From NCBI GenBank assembly GCA_013112725.1, contig JABFFZ010000007.1:1-64000 (forward strand): a stretch of DNA of 64,000 bases, read 5' to 3'. The notes under the pieces were generated by a model. That model saw nothing but the letters and a program-made list of their open reading frames with translations, did no database searches and was not told the origin of the DNA. How positions within the stretch are numbered: the first letter of the stretch is position 1; each line of letters opens with the position of its first letter. This DNA comes from Chloroflexota bacterium (GTDB lineage Bacteria; Chloroflexota; Anaerolineae; Promineifilales; Promineifilaceae). The position numbers were made by a program, and so were the translations under genes. Shown piece after piece: positions 17,334 through 26,115 of the stretch.

Positions 17334-19709
17334 ATGTTGCACTTTCTCAGCCAACAGTGGAGTAAGAGACGGCTGCCGCAGGTAGACGGCCGTGTCTACC
17401 TCCCCTCCCTGCAACACCCCGTCACCATCAGCCGCGACCGGTGGGGCATCCCCCACATTGAAGCCGTGAATCACCACGATTTGCTGCGGGCGCAGGGTTT
17501 TGTCCATGCCCACGAGCGCTTCTGGCAAATGGAACTGAACCGGCGCGCCGCTGCGGGTACACTGTCGGAGCTATTTGGCCGCCGCACATTGGACACCGAC
17601 CGGTTGTCTCGCACACTGGGGTTTGCCCGGCTGGCGCGGCAAACGTGGGCGCTGCTGCCGCCCGATGTGCAGCTTGACCTTATTGCCTATGCGCAAGGGG
17701 TCAATGGCTGGCTGGCGGCCTGCCCCTCCTTACCCATTGAGTTTAGTCTCATCCGGCATCAGCCGGCCGCCTGGGAGCCGCTCGATAGTGTGGCTTACGG
17801 CCGTTTGCAGATGTGGGCGCTCACCAACGGCGCATCGGGCGAATTTGTGCAGGCGCAGTTGGCACAGAGCCTTAGCCCGGAAATGGCCGCCGACCTGGGG
17901 CTGCATTATCCAGCGACCAACCCCACCACCCTGCCGCACGGCATGGAAATTGGCGGGCTAAAGCTGGATGGTCTGGTGGCGGCCTGGGCCAATCCGTTTC
18001 AGGGTAAGGGGGCATTGGATGGGCTGGGACGAGGCAGCAACGGCTGGGTGATTGCCCCGGAGCGCAGCGCCACCGGGCGGGCTATTTTGTGTAATGACAT
18101 GCACCTGCCGGTGGGGTCGCCGTCATTGTGGTACGCCATGCACTTGCGCAGCCAGGACGGGCTGCACGTGACCGGTTTTACGCAGCCGGCGCTGCCTTAT
18201 GTGCTGGTGGGGCACAATGAACAGATCGCCTGGGGCGCCACCCTCTCTTATGTGGACGGCGAAGATTTTTTCCTGGAACGGCTGCACCCGCATCATCCCG
18301 GTTATTATGAATGGATGGGGCGCTGGCAGGCGGCCGAGGTGGTGACGGAAGTGATTGCGGTGCGCGGACGGCCGTCACACACCGAGCAGATCATCATCAC
18401 CCAGCATGGGCCGCTGGTAAACGGCATTCTCGTTGACTACGCGCAGCCAGTGGCGTATTGCTCGACGGCGCTGCAAGCGGATGCGGGCATGGATGGCTTC
18501 CGGCAGTTGAATGAGGCGCGGGATTGGGGGGAGTTTGTCACGGCCGTAGCCCACATCCACGCCCCTTCCCTGAACCTGCTCTATGCCGACCGGCAGGGCA
18601 ACATTGGCTACTACGTCTCCGGGCGCGCGCCGATACGAGCCAAAGGAGATGGTCTGACACCTGTGCCCGGCTGGACGGGCGAGTATGACTGGGTGGGACA
18701 TGTTCCCTTTGCTGAAATGCCCCACGCCCTAAACCCGGCGCAAGGGTATATCGTCAGCGCCAACCACCGCATCGTGAACGAGGATTACCCGCATTATCTG
18801 GGGCAGGTGTGGCGCAATGGCTACCGCGCCCGCCGCATTGAAGAGAGGATCACCGCCCACCCTACCGTTTCCCTGGCCGACTGCCGCGCCATGCACCTGG
18901 ACGTAACCCACATACCGGGGCGGGAATTGGTGGCGCTGTTGGCCAGGCTGGAAACCGGTGAGCCGGATGCGGCGCTGGCACTGCGGCTGCTGCGGGCATG
19001 GGACGGCCATCTAACCACAAACAGCGTTGGCGGCGCGGTGTATGAAGTTTTCATTCGCCAGCTCAGCGAAGCGATATTGACGCCACATTTTTCACGGCCG
19101 TTCCGGGAACAACTGCTCGGTGTGGGCGGCCATCCGCTGTTGCAGCCGGTAAATGATTTCCAGGGGCAATGGCTGGTTTCGCTGCTGCGAATAGTGGATG
19201 AAGGGGCGGCGCGTTGGGGGGTGGATGACGCGCTGTTGGTGCGGTGTCTGGCGCAGGCAACGGCCGTGCTGCGCCAAAAGTTGGGAAATGATCCGGCAGC
19301 GTGGCAGTGGGGGCGGCTGCACCGGGTAACGTTTGCCCATGCGTTGGGCGTGGCGCCGCTGTTGGGTCGCCTGTTTAACCAGGGGCCGTATGCCATTGGC
19401 GGCGACGAAAACACAGTGCTGCAAACCGGTATTCGCGCCGATTTGCCTTATGATAATAACGCCATTTCCGTCTCCACACGGTTGATTGTTGACCTGAGTG
19501 AAAACATGGCCGCCTGGGGCATCCATCCGCCGGGGCAGTCCGGGCACGTAGGCAGCCCGCATTATGGCGATTTGATCCAGCCCTGGCTGGATGGGGGGTA
19601 TTATGAATTGGCCTGGGGCGAAGAGGCGGTCACGGCCGTGACGCAGCATACGCTGGCGTTACGGCCGTTCGCCAGCCACCCACGCCATCACCGACAAGAC
19701 AGCCGGTAA
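17334..19709 (+). CDS. Penicillin acylase family (S45) Ntn-hydrolase
   Basis: A self-processing amidohydrolase that may cleave N-acyl groups such as acyl-homoserine lactones, antibiotics or acylated peptides. It has 791 aa with the alpha part first (DRWGIPHIEAVNHHDLLRAQGFVHAHERFWQMEL, residues 33-66). Processing would occur before Ser of GRGSNGWVIAPERS (near residue 237), which becomes the catalytic N-terminal Ser. Downstream are LCNDMHL and LPYVLVGHNEQIAWG. No signal peptide is apparent, unlike typical periplasmic members, so it may act in the cytoplasm. The 3' end overlaps the convergent kinase gene by 51 bases. Confidence 0.9.
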   Translation: MLHFLSQQWSKRRLPQVDGRVYLPSLQHPVTISRDRWGIPHIEAVNHHDLLRAQGFVHAHERFWQMELNRRAAAGTLSELFGRRTLDTDRLSRTLGFARLARQTWALLPPDVQLDLIAYAQGVNGWLAACPSLPIEFSLIRHQPAAWEPLDSVAYGRLQMWALTNGASGEFVQAQLAQSLSPEMAADLGLHYPATNPTTLPHGMEIGGLKLDGLVAAWANPFQGKGALDGLGRGSNGWVIAPERSATGRAILCNDMHLPVGSPSLWYAMHLRSQDGLHVTGFTQPALPYVLVGHNEQIAWGATLSYVDGEDFFLERLHPHHPGYYEWMGRWQAAEVVTEVIAVRGRPSHTEQIIITQHGPLVNGILVDYAQPVAYCSTALQADAGMDGFRQLNEARDWGEFVTAVAHIHAPSLNLLYADRQGNIGYYVSGRAPIRAKGDGLTPVPGWTGEYDWVGHVPFAEMPHALNPAQGYIVSANHRIVNEDYPHYLGQVWRNGYRARRIEERITAHPTVSLADCRAMHLDVTHIPGRELVALLARLETGEPDAALALRLLRAWDGHLTTNSVGGAVYEVFIRQLSEAILTPHFSRPFREQLLGVGGHPLLQPVNDFQGQWLVSLLRIVDEGAARWGVDDALLVRCLAQATAVLRQKLGNDPAAWQWGRLHRVTFAHALGVAPLLGRLFNQGPYAIGGDENTVLQTGIRADLPYDNNAISVSTRLIVDLSENMAAWGIHPPGQSGHVGSPHYGDLIQPWLDGGYYELAWGEEAVTAVTQHTLALRPFASHPRHHRQDSR

Positions 19710-21650
19710 GTTCCGCTCAAAGTCGCTGACACGGTAATCGGTTAACAAGACAGAGATAGCCGGGATGCCCTGGGCATCCAGCCAATTAGTGGCGTCCCCG
19801 TTGACTTCCTGGTTTACCAGAGACTCAAAGTCGGCAATACGATAATCGGCCGCCACGCCATACACCTGGGCCAACGGCCGTGAAACCAGCGAATCATCCC
19901 CACAAGCGCCCGGCGACGCCAGGCCCAGAACCGCCCGCCCCTGCCAGAATACCACCGCCTGCGCCGCTTGCTGCCGGATAAAGTCAGCCAACGCCTGCAC
20001 CTCCGGTTCGGAGAAGGGGGCAGCGCCACCCATGCCCATTTGCGGTGTTCCCGCCCACGGCGGATCAGCCAGCCAACGACAATCCCAGTTGCGGTTCAGG
20101 TCTACACCATTGCCGTTTAAGCGGCCTGGCAATTGGCCGGGGACAGCGGCGCTATCCGGGTTGGCGTTGGCAATGATAAACAGGGAAACCTCAGCGGGAA
20201 TCTCGTCCAGATGGTCATGGAAATAAGCGATCAGTTCTTCGGCCAACTGTACACTGCCCGGCGCAAAACCGGCATGAAGACCGCCAATCAAAACCACAGC
20301 CCGTTCGCCGCCGCCAAAACGCACGGCCGTCAGGGGCGTATCTTGCACGGAGCGGCCAATTTCCAGGATGGCCGGTGTGGGATAAGGGGTGGGCGGCACG
20401 GCCGTAACTGTTGGCGTGGCCGTATCTGCCGGCAGGGTATTGACAACCGCCGCCAGGGGTTCGCCCACAGTGGGCGTCCCTGTGGCCGCCACGGTGACGT
20501 TGATGGCGGGCTGCGCCGGTGGCGGTTCTTCATCTGGCAAGCTGTTCAAAATAGCCGCCCCACCTGCCAATAACAACAGAAACACCAACAAAAAGCCTCC
20601 GGCCAACCACAATTTGTTCTTTTTCGCCGACGGCGTGGGGAGTTCTGGGGCCGGTTTTTCAAAGGTCAAAGCGGCCGTACCCACCTGCGTTGGCGACTCG
20701 GTACGTGGCGGTGGCGGGGAAACCAGATGCGGCGCGGCGGGCAGGGGAATGGCCGCCGATGGGGCAATAACTGCCGGTATGTCTATGGTAGCCGTCGCAT
20801 CTGTCTCCCCTTTGTCCTCATTGACCATGATGGGCAATTTGCCCGTCAGGGTAATGGTCAGCGCCGCCGTCAACTCCTGGGCGCTGCTAAAGCGGGCTTC
20901 GCGGTCTTTGGCCAAGGCTCTTTGGATGACGCTATCACAATCAGGCGGCAGGTCTGGGTTAAGTGTCAGGATATTGGGCACTGGTTCCAGCACATGGGCC
21001 ATCAACTGTTTCACCGGCGTTTCTGCCGGGAATGGTTTGCGCCCGGTCAGGCTTTCAAAGAGGATAATGCCCAGCATGTAGATGTCGGAACGGCCGTCTA
21101 ACTGTTTCTCACCATGAATCTGCTCTGGACTCATGTATGCCGGTGTGCCGATAACGCCGCTGCCGGTCAGGTCGGCCGTTTCCTGGGTCAGCTTGACAAT
21201 GCCAAAGTCCGAGAGAAAGGCGTTGTTATATTGGTCAAAGAGAATGTTCCCCGGCTTCAGGTCACGGTGAATGACTCCCTGGCGATGGGCGTGGTCTAAA
21301 GCCGACCCCACCCGGCGGAAAACCGGCAAGAGATCAGGCAGGGTAAACGGCCGTGACTGAATACGGTCCGCCAGCGATCCCCCCGGCATATAACGCATCA
21401 CCAGGTAAAGCTGCTCATCATCCTCGCCAAAATCATACACCGGCACAATGGCCGGATGCTCCAGCGTGGCTACGGTACGCGCTTCTCGCTCAAAACGCCC
21501 CCGCAGCGATTGGTCATCGCGCAGCGCCTGGTTGATCACTTTCAGTGCCACGTCACGCCCAAAACGCGGATCATGCGCCAGATAAACGGTGGCCATGCCG
21601 CCTCTCCCCAATTCCGACTTGATTTCGTAACGCCCCAGAGTATTATTCAA
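19659..21650 (-). CDS. Ser/Thr protein kinase with M14 carboxypeptidase-like ectodomain
   Basis: A Hanks-type receptor kinase. Kinase domain at residues 7-265: LGRGGMATVYLAHD, ALKVI, HRDLKPGNILFD, SDFGIVKL, GTPAYMSPEQ. A Pro/Thr-rich linker, a membrane helix (about 343-365) and a second Thr/Pro linker follow. The outer domain from residue 445 keeps the M14 scaffold (VVLIGGLHAGFAPGS, IANANPDS, NGNGVDLNRNWD, FSEPEVQALADF). The zinc and catalytic residues are lost: HxxE reads HAGF, the second zinc His region reads VFWQGR, and the catalytic Glu position reads ISVLLTD. I chose the TTG at 21650 because kinase homology starts just after it. The ATG at 21794 would add 48 residues of unlikely sequence. 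Confidence 0.88.
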   Translation of the reverse strand: MNNTLGRYEIKSELGRGGMATVYLAHDPRFGRDVALKVINQALRDDQSLRGRFEREARTVATLEHPAIVPVYDFGEDDEQLYLVMRYMPGGSLADRIQSRPFTLPDLLPVFRRVGSALDHAHRQGVIHRDLKPGNILFDQYNNAFLSDFGIVKLTQETADLTGSGVIGTPAYMSPEQIHGEKQLDGRSDIYMLGIILFESLTGRKPFPAETPVKQLMAHVLEPVPNILTLNPDLPPDCDSVIQRALAKDREARFSSAQELTAALTITLTGKLPIMVNEDKGETDATATIDIPAVIAPSAAIPLPAAPHLVSPPPPRTESPTQVGTAALTFEKPAPELPTPSAKKNKLWLAGGFLLVFLLLLAGGAAILNSLPDEEPPPAQPAINVTVAATGTPTVGEPLAAVVNTLPADTATPTVTAVPPTPYPTPAILEIGRSVQDTPLTAVRFGGGERAVVLIGGLHAGFAPGSVQLAEELIAYFHDHLDEIPAEVSLFIIANANPDSAAVPGQLPGRLNGNGVDLNRNWDCRWLADPPWAGTPQMGMGGAAPFSEPEVQALADFIRQQAAQAVVFWQGRAVLGLASPGACGDDSLVSRPLAQVYGVAADYRIADFESLVNQEVNGDATNWLDAQGIPAISVLLTDYRVSDFERNLPAVLSVMAWVAGERP

Positions 21651-21831
21651 TCCTGCACCTGTTTCTTGCTTAACCTGATCTTGCGCAGGTATTTTAGGCA
21701 GGAATACACAGAATGTAAACCAATCGCCGTGTAGAATGTAGCCATACCAAAGCGAATTTTCCGGGCGGCAACGGCCGTGATGAGGGCAAAACATCTCCTG
21801 TCTGATAGCCGCTCATATGACATAAGTATGT

Positions 21832-21860
21832 TTGACTTGCCATTTACCCCCATGTATAAT
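21832..21860 (+). promoter_or_regulatory. Near-perfect sigma-70-type promoter for the signalling/lipid cluster
   Basis: TTGACT (21832-21837), a 17-base spacer and TATAAT (21855-21860). Transcription would start about 21867, leaving a leader of roughly 125 bases before the DUF4388 gene. It is the clearest promoter in the window. Confidence 0.75.
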
Positions 21861-21990
21861 GCCCACGGTAATGGGACAAATGAAGGGAAAAATACCATCC
21901 CGTCCACGTTTTCAAATCAAGGCAAAATACAGTAAGTGCAATAAAAACACTTATTGCTGATCAAACCAGAAGAATGCAGGAACAAAAACT

Positions 21991-22833
21991 ATGGCCCTAA
22001 AAGGCAACCTGCGAGATTTCTCAACAACACAGTTATTAAATCTCATAAATCTTGCCAGGAAAACAGGCACCCTGACCATTCAGCACAGCGGTGAATCTGC
22101 CCATATGTCATTTCGTGAAGGCAAATTGATCTATGCCTACATGGGCGATAATGACAACAATCACCTGGCCAAGATATTGCAGCACAGCGGCAAACTCTCG
22201 GCCGAACAAGCCCAAATCATACAGGCTCATGCGGAAGGCAAAAGTGACAAACAGTTGGGGCACTTGCTTATTACAGCCGGCAGAGTGACTCAAAACGACA
22301 TTATCCAAAGCGTGCGGCAAAACGTTTTAGATATTGTTTACCGGCTGTTCACCTGGGTTGAAGGCGTTTTCCGGTTTGAAGCCAACAAACTCCCCTCGCC
22401 AGGCCACATTACCATTCCCATCGATCTGGAAAGTGTCATTATGGAGGGCAGCCGGCGCTTAAAAGAATGGGAAGTGCTGCAAGAAGAGCTGCCAGACCTG
22501 GATGTCTCACTGCAATTTACAGAACGGCCCGATGCCAGACTACGCAACATCAATCTGACGGTAGAAGAGTGGCGCGTTGTCTCCTTTGTGAATCCTCGCA
22601 ACACGATCCGGCAAATTGCCAAAGCAAACAACTTGAGCGAGTTTGAGATCCGCCGCATTGTTTACGGTATGTTACAGGCTGGGCTGGTTGAGTTTGTAGA
22701 CAAGCCCAAACCAGCGCCGGTAGCAGAAGCTGCCGATCAAGGCAGACGACCCAAGCGTCAGGCCGTGGAGCAACCCCCAGATGTCAAGCGTTCCGTTGTC
22801 GAAAGACTAATTGATCGCATAAAGAGTATCTAA
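21991..22833 (+). CDS. DUF4388 (PATAN-like) protein
   Basis: The first ~100 residues match the DUF4388/PATAN pattern (LKGNLRDFSTTQLLNLINLARKTGTLTI, MSFREGKLIYAYMG, LLITAGRVTQNDIIQSVRQNVLDIVYRLFTW, GVFRFEAN). These domains occur with response regulators and GTPases controlling motility and polarity. A second helical part with a winged-helix look follows (TVEEWRVVSFVNPRNTIRQIAKANNLSEFEIRRIVYGMLQAGLVEFV, residues 190-236). The tail is basic. It is the first gene of a nine-gene same-strand cluster, behind a consensus promoter. No ACGGCCGT octamer occurs in it. Confidence 0.85.
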   Translation: MALKGNLRDFSTTQLLNLINLARKTGTLTIQHSGESAHMSFREGKLIYAYMGDNDNNHLAKILQHSGKLSAEQAQIIQAHAEGKSDKQLGHLLITAGRVTQNDIIQSVRQNVLDIVYRLFTWVEGVFRFEANKLPSPGHITIPIDLESVIMEGSRRLKEWEVLQEELPDLDVSLQFTERPDARLRNINLTVEEWRVVSFVNPRNTIRQIAKANNLSEFEIRRIVYGMLQAGLVEFVDKPKPAPVAEAADQGRRPKRQAVEQPPDVKRSVVERLIDRIKSI

Positions 22834-22884
22834 CTCATTATCGTAAGTCCACTTTTATTATTTATCAGAACATTTATTTGAGGA

Positions 22885-22918
22885 AAAGCTGCACACATGC
22901 AGACGCTGGTGTAGCTTT
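22885..22918 (+). other. Small hairpin between DUF4388 and GTPase genes
   Basis: AAAGCTGCAC (22885-22894) pairs with GTGTAGCTTT (22909-22918) with one mismatch and a 14-base loop. There is no T run directly after it, so it could be a processing or attenuation element. Confidence 0.3.
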
Positions 22919-22952
22919 ACAGAGTATATTTTTTAGATAAGGGCTGTTATTC

Positions 22953-23492
22953 ATGCAAGCTGTAAAAATGGTAATTACTGGCCCCTTTTCGGCAGGGAAA
23001 ACTGAATTCATTGGTGCGGTTAGTGAAATTGATGTTGTTTCTACAGAAAGGAAAATTTCTAGCGCAGCTGAACAAATCAAGGAAACGACCACCGTTGCCA
23101 TGGATTTTGGTCGTATCACGGTAGGTGATGACCTGGTATTGTATTTGTTTGGTACGCCGGGCCAACGTCGTTTTGACTTCATGTGGGACATTCTCTCGCA
23201 AGGCATGTTGGGTTTTGTGGTCATGGTGGACAGCACAAAACCGGAAACATTTCGTGAGGCCAAACGAATTTTAGAAACTTTTGAGAGCTACGCTTCTACA
23301 CCCTACGTGGTGGCGGCCAATAAGCAAGATATGGAAGATGCCTGGGAGCCGGAAGATCTGCGTATTATTTTGCGGTTGCGACAGGAAGTAAAGATTTTGC
23401 CTTGTGTGGCCACGGACAAAGAGAGCGTAAAGAACGTCTTACTGGAACTCTTGTACTCGATTCTGGAACAGCTTGATCAAAACAGTCAGTAA
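22953..23492 (+). CDS. Small Ras-like GTPase
   Basis: 179 residues with G1 GPFSAGKT (residues 9-16), switch/G3 FGTPGQRR near 67, and G4 NKQD near 124. This is the bacterial small GTPase group related to MglA and the CvnD-type proteins, which act as molecular switches in polarity and signalling. It lies 119 bases after the DUF4388 gene on the same strand. No longin/roadblock partner (MglB-like) is seen nearby, so the DUF4388 protein is the best candidate partner by position. Confidence 0.9.
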   Translation: MQAVKMVITGPFSAGKTEFIGAVSEIDVVSTERKISSAAEQIKETTTVAMDFGRITVGDDLVLYLFGTPGQRRFDFMWDILSQGMLGFVVMVDSTKPETFREAKRILETFESYASTPYVVAANKQDMEDAWEPEDLRIILRLRQEVKILPCVATDKESVKNVLLELLYSILEQLDQNSQ

Positions 23493-23784
23493 ATTATCAA
23501 CCGGCCCCAACCAGCGATGCTTTCATTGTGAACGCCTGTTAATACAACCGATTCCCGCCATCGCACCGTTTTATTCGTTGCGTTACACGGCCGTTTACGC
23601 GCCATTTACACCTCCTTTACTTTCTCTTCACTTCATTAGAAATCTGCCAATGTTACCATCCTGGTAAATTTATCTCCCTGCCTTAAATTTTGTTACAATC
23701 TGGATGGATGCATGTATGGGCAACAAAACAGCAAAAATATAACAGTGAGCATAGAAACAACGCTCATTCCCGTTTGAGGCCAAT
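23493..23784. other. 292-base gap between GTPase and hydrolase genes
   Basis: No gene supported. AT-rich in its second half. It holds one ACGGCCGT octamer (near 23588) and a TACAAT hexamer (23694-23699) that could be a -10 box, but no convincing -35 sits at the right distance. Confidence 0.4.
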
Positions 23785-24591
23785 GTGAGTTCAATTGTTA
23801 CTGAACAAGGAATCCTTCATTATGAATCACTAGGACGGGGCCAGCCTATTATTCTTTTGCACGGCTGGATAAATTCTTGGGATGTCTGGCGTGACATGAT
23901 GATTGCACTGGCAAAAACGGGAAAATTTCGGGTCTATGCGCTTGATTTTTGGGGATTTGGGGATTCGGCCAAGTTAGTCAGTTCGCAAAATACAGTTTTT
24001 CACATTGATAGTTATGCCGAGATGGTACGGCAATTTATGGATTCGTTGGGCATTCAACAGGCGCCGATTTTTGGTCATTCGATGGGGGGAACGGTGGCGC
24101 TGCAAGTGTCTCTGACACATCCTGGTCGCGTGGAACGGGTAGCGGTTGTGGGGTCACCCATTATTGGCTCTTCCCTGAATCCATTCTTGCAGTTGGCCGG
24201 CTATGGCTCTATTGCCAAGCTGGTGTGGCGTTATCCGATCTTGCTGCACTCCATTATGCGGCTGTTGCTGGCGAAAGACTCAAAGAAAGTGCGGGGAATG
24301 ATATTTCGAGATGTGCAAAGGACGACGATTGAGTCATTTTTCCGCAGTATTGGTGACTTGCGCGATACTGACCTGCGGAGTAAGCTGATTGCGTTGGAAA
24401 TCCCGACATTGGGCATTTATGGCGTGAAAGATAATATTGTGTCCCCATCTAATGCGCAGCTATTACAAGCGAACGTGCGATTTTCCGAGGTTTCTATGCT
24501 GCAGCGATCACGGCATTTCCCGATGACAGATGAACCAGAGCTGTTTTTGGAAACTGTTAGCCATTTTCTGAGTAGTTCCCACCATTTTTAG
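23785..24591 (+). CDS. Alpha/beta hydrolase (paralogue of the one at 32267)
   Basis: 268 aa, GTG start (SSIVTEQGILHYESLGRGQP). The oxyanion motif LLHGW is near residue 26, the nucleophile Ser is in GHSMGGT (near 99), the acid in YGVKDNIV (near 215) and the His in SRHFPM (near 243). The sequence DFWGFGDSAK and overall layout are shared with the hydrolase closing the cluster at 32267, so these two are paralogues. The substrate is unknown. The acyl-ACP reductase homologue in the same cluster makes a lipid ester or thioester plausible. Confidence 0.88.
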   Translation: MSSIVTEQGILHYESLGRGQPIILLHGWINSWDVWRDMMIALAKTGKFRVYALDFWGFGDSAKLVSSQNTVFHIDSYAEMVRQFMDSLGIQQAPIFGHSMGGTVALQVSLTHPGRVERVAVVGSPIIGSSLNPFLQLAGYGSIAKLVWRYPILLHSIMRLLLAKDSKKVRGMIFRDVQRTTIESFFRSIGDLRDTDLRSKLIALEIPTLGIYGVKDNIVSPSNAQLLQANVRFSEVSMLQRSRHFPMTDEPELFLETVSHFLSSSHHF

Positions 24592-24632
24592 TCCCTCATT
24601 ATCAATGGGTGGCTTCTCAAAGTTGTATCACC

Positions 24633-25910
24633 ATGCGGCGAATCATACTCACAGAAAAAAGTCATATTGAGCCGTTTAATGAGCCGGCGCGTGATCTGCG
24701 GGTGCAAAATAAACCATTATGGTTGTGGCAACGTGATATTTTGGTCCATCATACGACGGAGGAGCGAGAATATGATGATTGGGAGTTGGCGCGCCAGTTT
24801 GAAACGGAACAAATTGAGTGTTTTGTACACCGTGACAACATTTTTTTTAACCAGGAGTTGATTGACAGTTTTCTGGCGCAGGCGCGCAACGGCCGTCGCC
24901 CGGTGCGTCTGGCGTTCAAAGCAAATGATCCGGCCATTGCCCGCCATGTACGGCCGTTAACCCACTCCTTTTTCCAACAAGATGACCTGTTGTTGGCGGA
25001 CATCTGGTACCTGCCACAAGGAGTTTCACAAAGTTTGGAAGCCAAACCATTGGTGGTAGATACCGAAGCCCGCGAGCGCGGCTATTACCACATCCCTCCC
25101 TATATGGCTACAGAATTTGGCGATCTGGTCTATGAATTACCACGCAAGGTGTTTGTGCTGGTAGAGAATTGGGTGCATATTTTTGTCGCCGATATTCTGC
25201 TGGGCGTTTTTACCAGAGGGGCCAATGTGGAAGACCGGGTAACGACAGATTGGAAATACAAAATCAAGATCATGCTCCATTCCATGTTAGAGCAAAAGCA
25301 GTTCTTGTCCAACTCGGAGGTGGTACGGGTGGGGCATAATTGTAACATTGACCCCACGGCCGTGATCAAAGGATTCACCACCATTGGCGACAACGTTACC
25401 ATTGGCGCCGGTGCGGTCATTGACAACTGCATCATTGGCAGCAACGTCACCATTTCTCAAGGCTGCCAACTTCTATTGAGCGTTGTTGGGGATGGCTGTT
25501 TTTTACCCTTCCGCGCCGCCTTGTTTATGACCACCCTCATGGAAAACACATCCATCGCCCAAAACACCTGCTTACAACTTTGTGTTGTGGGGCGTGATTG
25601 TTTCATCGGCGCGGGCAATACATTTACGGATTTTAATATCCTGGGTGGGCCGCTAAAAACATTGACCCATAAAGGCACATTAGAACCGGCCAATCTGCTC
25701 ATTCTGGGTGGATGCGTGGGCCATCATTGCCGCATTAGCTCCGGCCATATAGTGTATGCTGCCCGCACCATTGAGTCGGATGTAGTCCTCATTGCGAACG
25801 ATAACAAGCAGTTTATTACGAAAAATGTGACCTTTGAAGATAGTGATCATCATCCTTACAAAACAAAATACCCCTATCCGCGTTTGTATCCACGGGAAGA
25901 TGGCACTTAA
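24633..25910 (+). CDS. Left-handed beta-helix acyltransferase-like protein (GlmU-like C-terminus)
   Basis: 425 aa. The C-terminal half is a hexapeptide-repeat beta-helix (VVRVGHNCNIDPTAVIKGFTTIGDNVTIGAGAVIDNCIIGSNVTIS and onward, about residues 225-400), as in sugar-phosphate N-acetyltransferases. The N-terminal half begins FNEPARDLRVQNKPLWLWQRDIL, distantly recalling the start of the Bacteroidetes-type GlmU-like nucleotidyltransferases but without a clear nucleotide loop. I use the ATG at 24633. A GTG at 24609 is possible. It lies 41 bases after the hydrolase gene and is clearly co-transcribed. Likely a transferase or scaffold; substrate unknown. Confidence 0.7.
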   Translation: MRRIILTEKSHIEPFNEPARDLRVQNKPLWLWQRDILVHHTTEEREYDDWELARQFETEQIECFVHRDNIFFNQELIDSFLAQARNGRRPVRLAFKANDPAIARHVRPLTHSFFQQDDLLLADIWYLPQGVSQSLEAKPLVVDTEARERGYYHIPPYMATEFGDLVYELPRKVFVLVENWVHIFVADILLGVFTRGANVEDRVTTDWKYKIKIMLHSMLEQKQFLSNSEVVRVGHNCNIDPTAVIKGFTTIGDNVTIGAGAVIDNCIIGSNVTISQGCQLLLSVVGDGCFLPFRAALFMTTLMENTSIAQNTCLQLCVVGRDCFIGAGNTFTDFNILGGPLKTLTHKGTLEPANLLILGGCVGHHCRISSGHIVYAARTIESDVVLIANDNKQFITKNVTFEDSDHHPYKTKYPYPRLYPREDGT

Positions 25911-25948
25911 CTATGTTCAGACCACGAGACCAGAGTCTGGCGAATTCT

Positions 25949-26012
25949 AGAGTTGTTAAACTTTTCTCACGAATAGCTAGCAAGAAAACAACATGTGAAA
26001 TTTGACAACTCT
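25949..26012 (+). other. Imperfect inverted repeat before the acyl-ACP reductase gene
   Basis: AGAGTTGTTAAACTTTT (25949-25965) and AAATTTGACAACTCT (25998-26012) can form a stem with two or three mismatches. The gap of 205 bases otherwise shows no gene. It could be an attenuator or operator. Confidence 0.35.
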
Positions 26013-26115
26013 CTCTGATGATAAAAAAACACCAGTATCCAGCACGGGAGTCTGGGCATAGTTAAGGGACAGAATTACTATTGAAGCGTGAACCATCTCC
26101 ATTACACTCAGGAAT

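Noticed and set aside
21651..21794. 48-residue extension of the kinase at 19659
   Set aside because: Cys/His/Trp-rich sequence unlike a kinase leader; a TTG with a purine-rich stretch sits right before the kinase domain.
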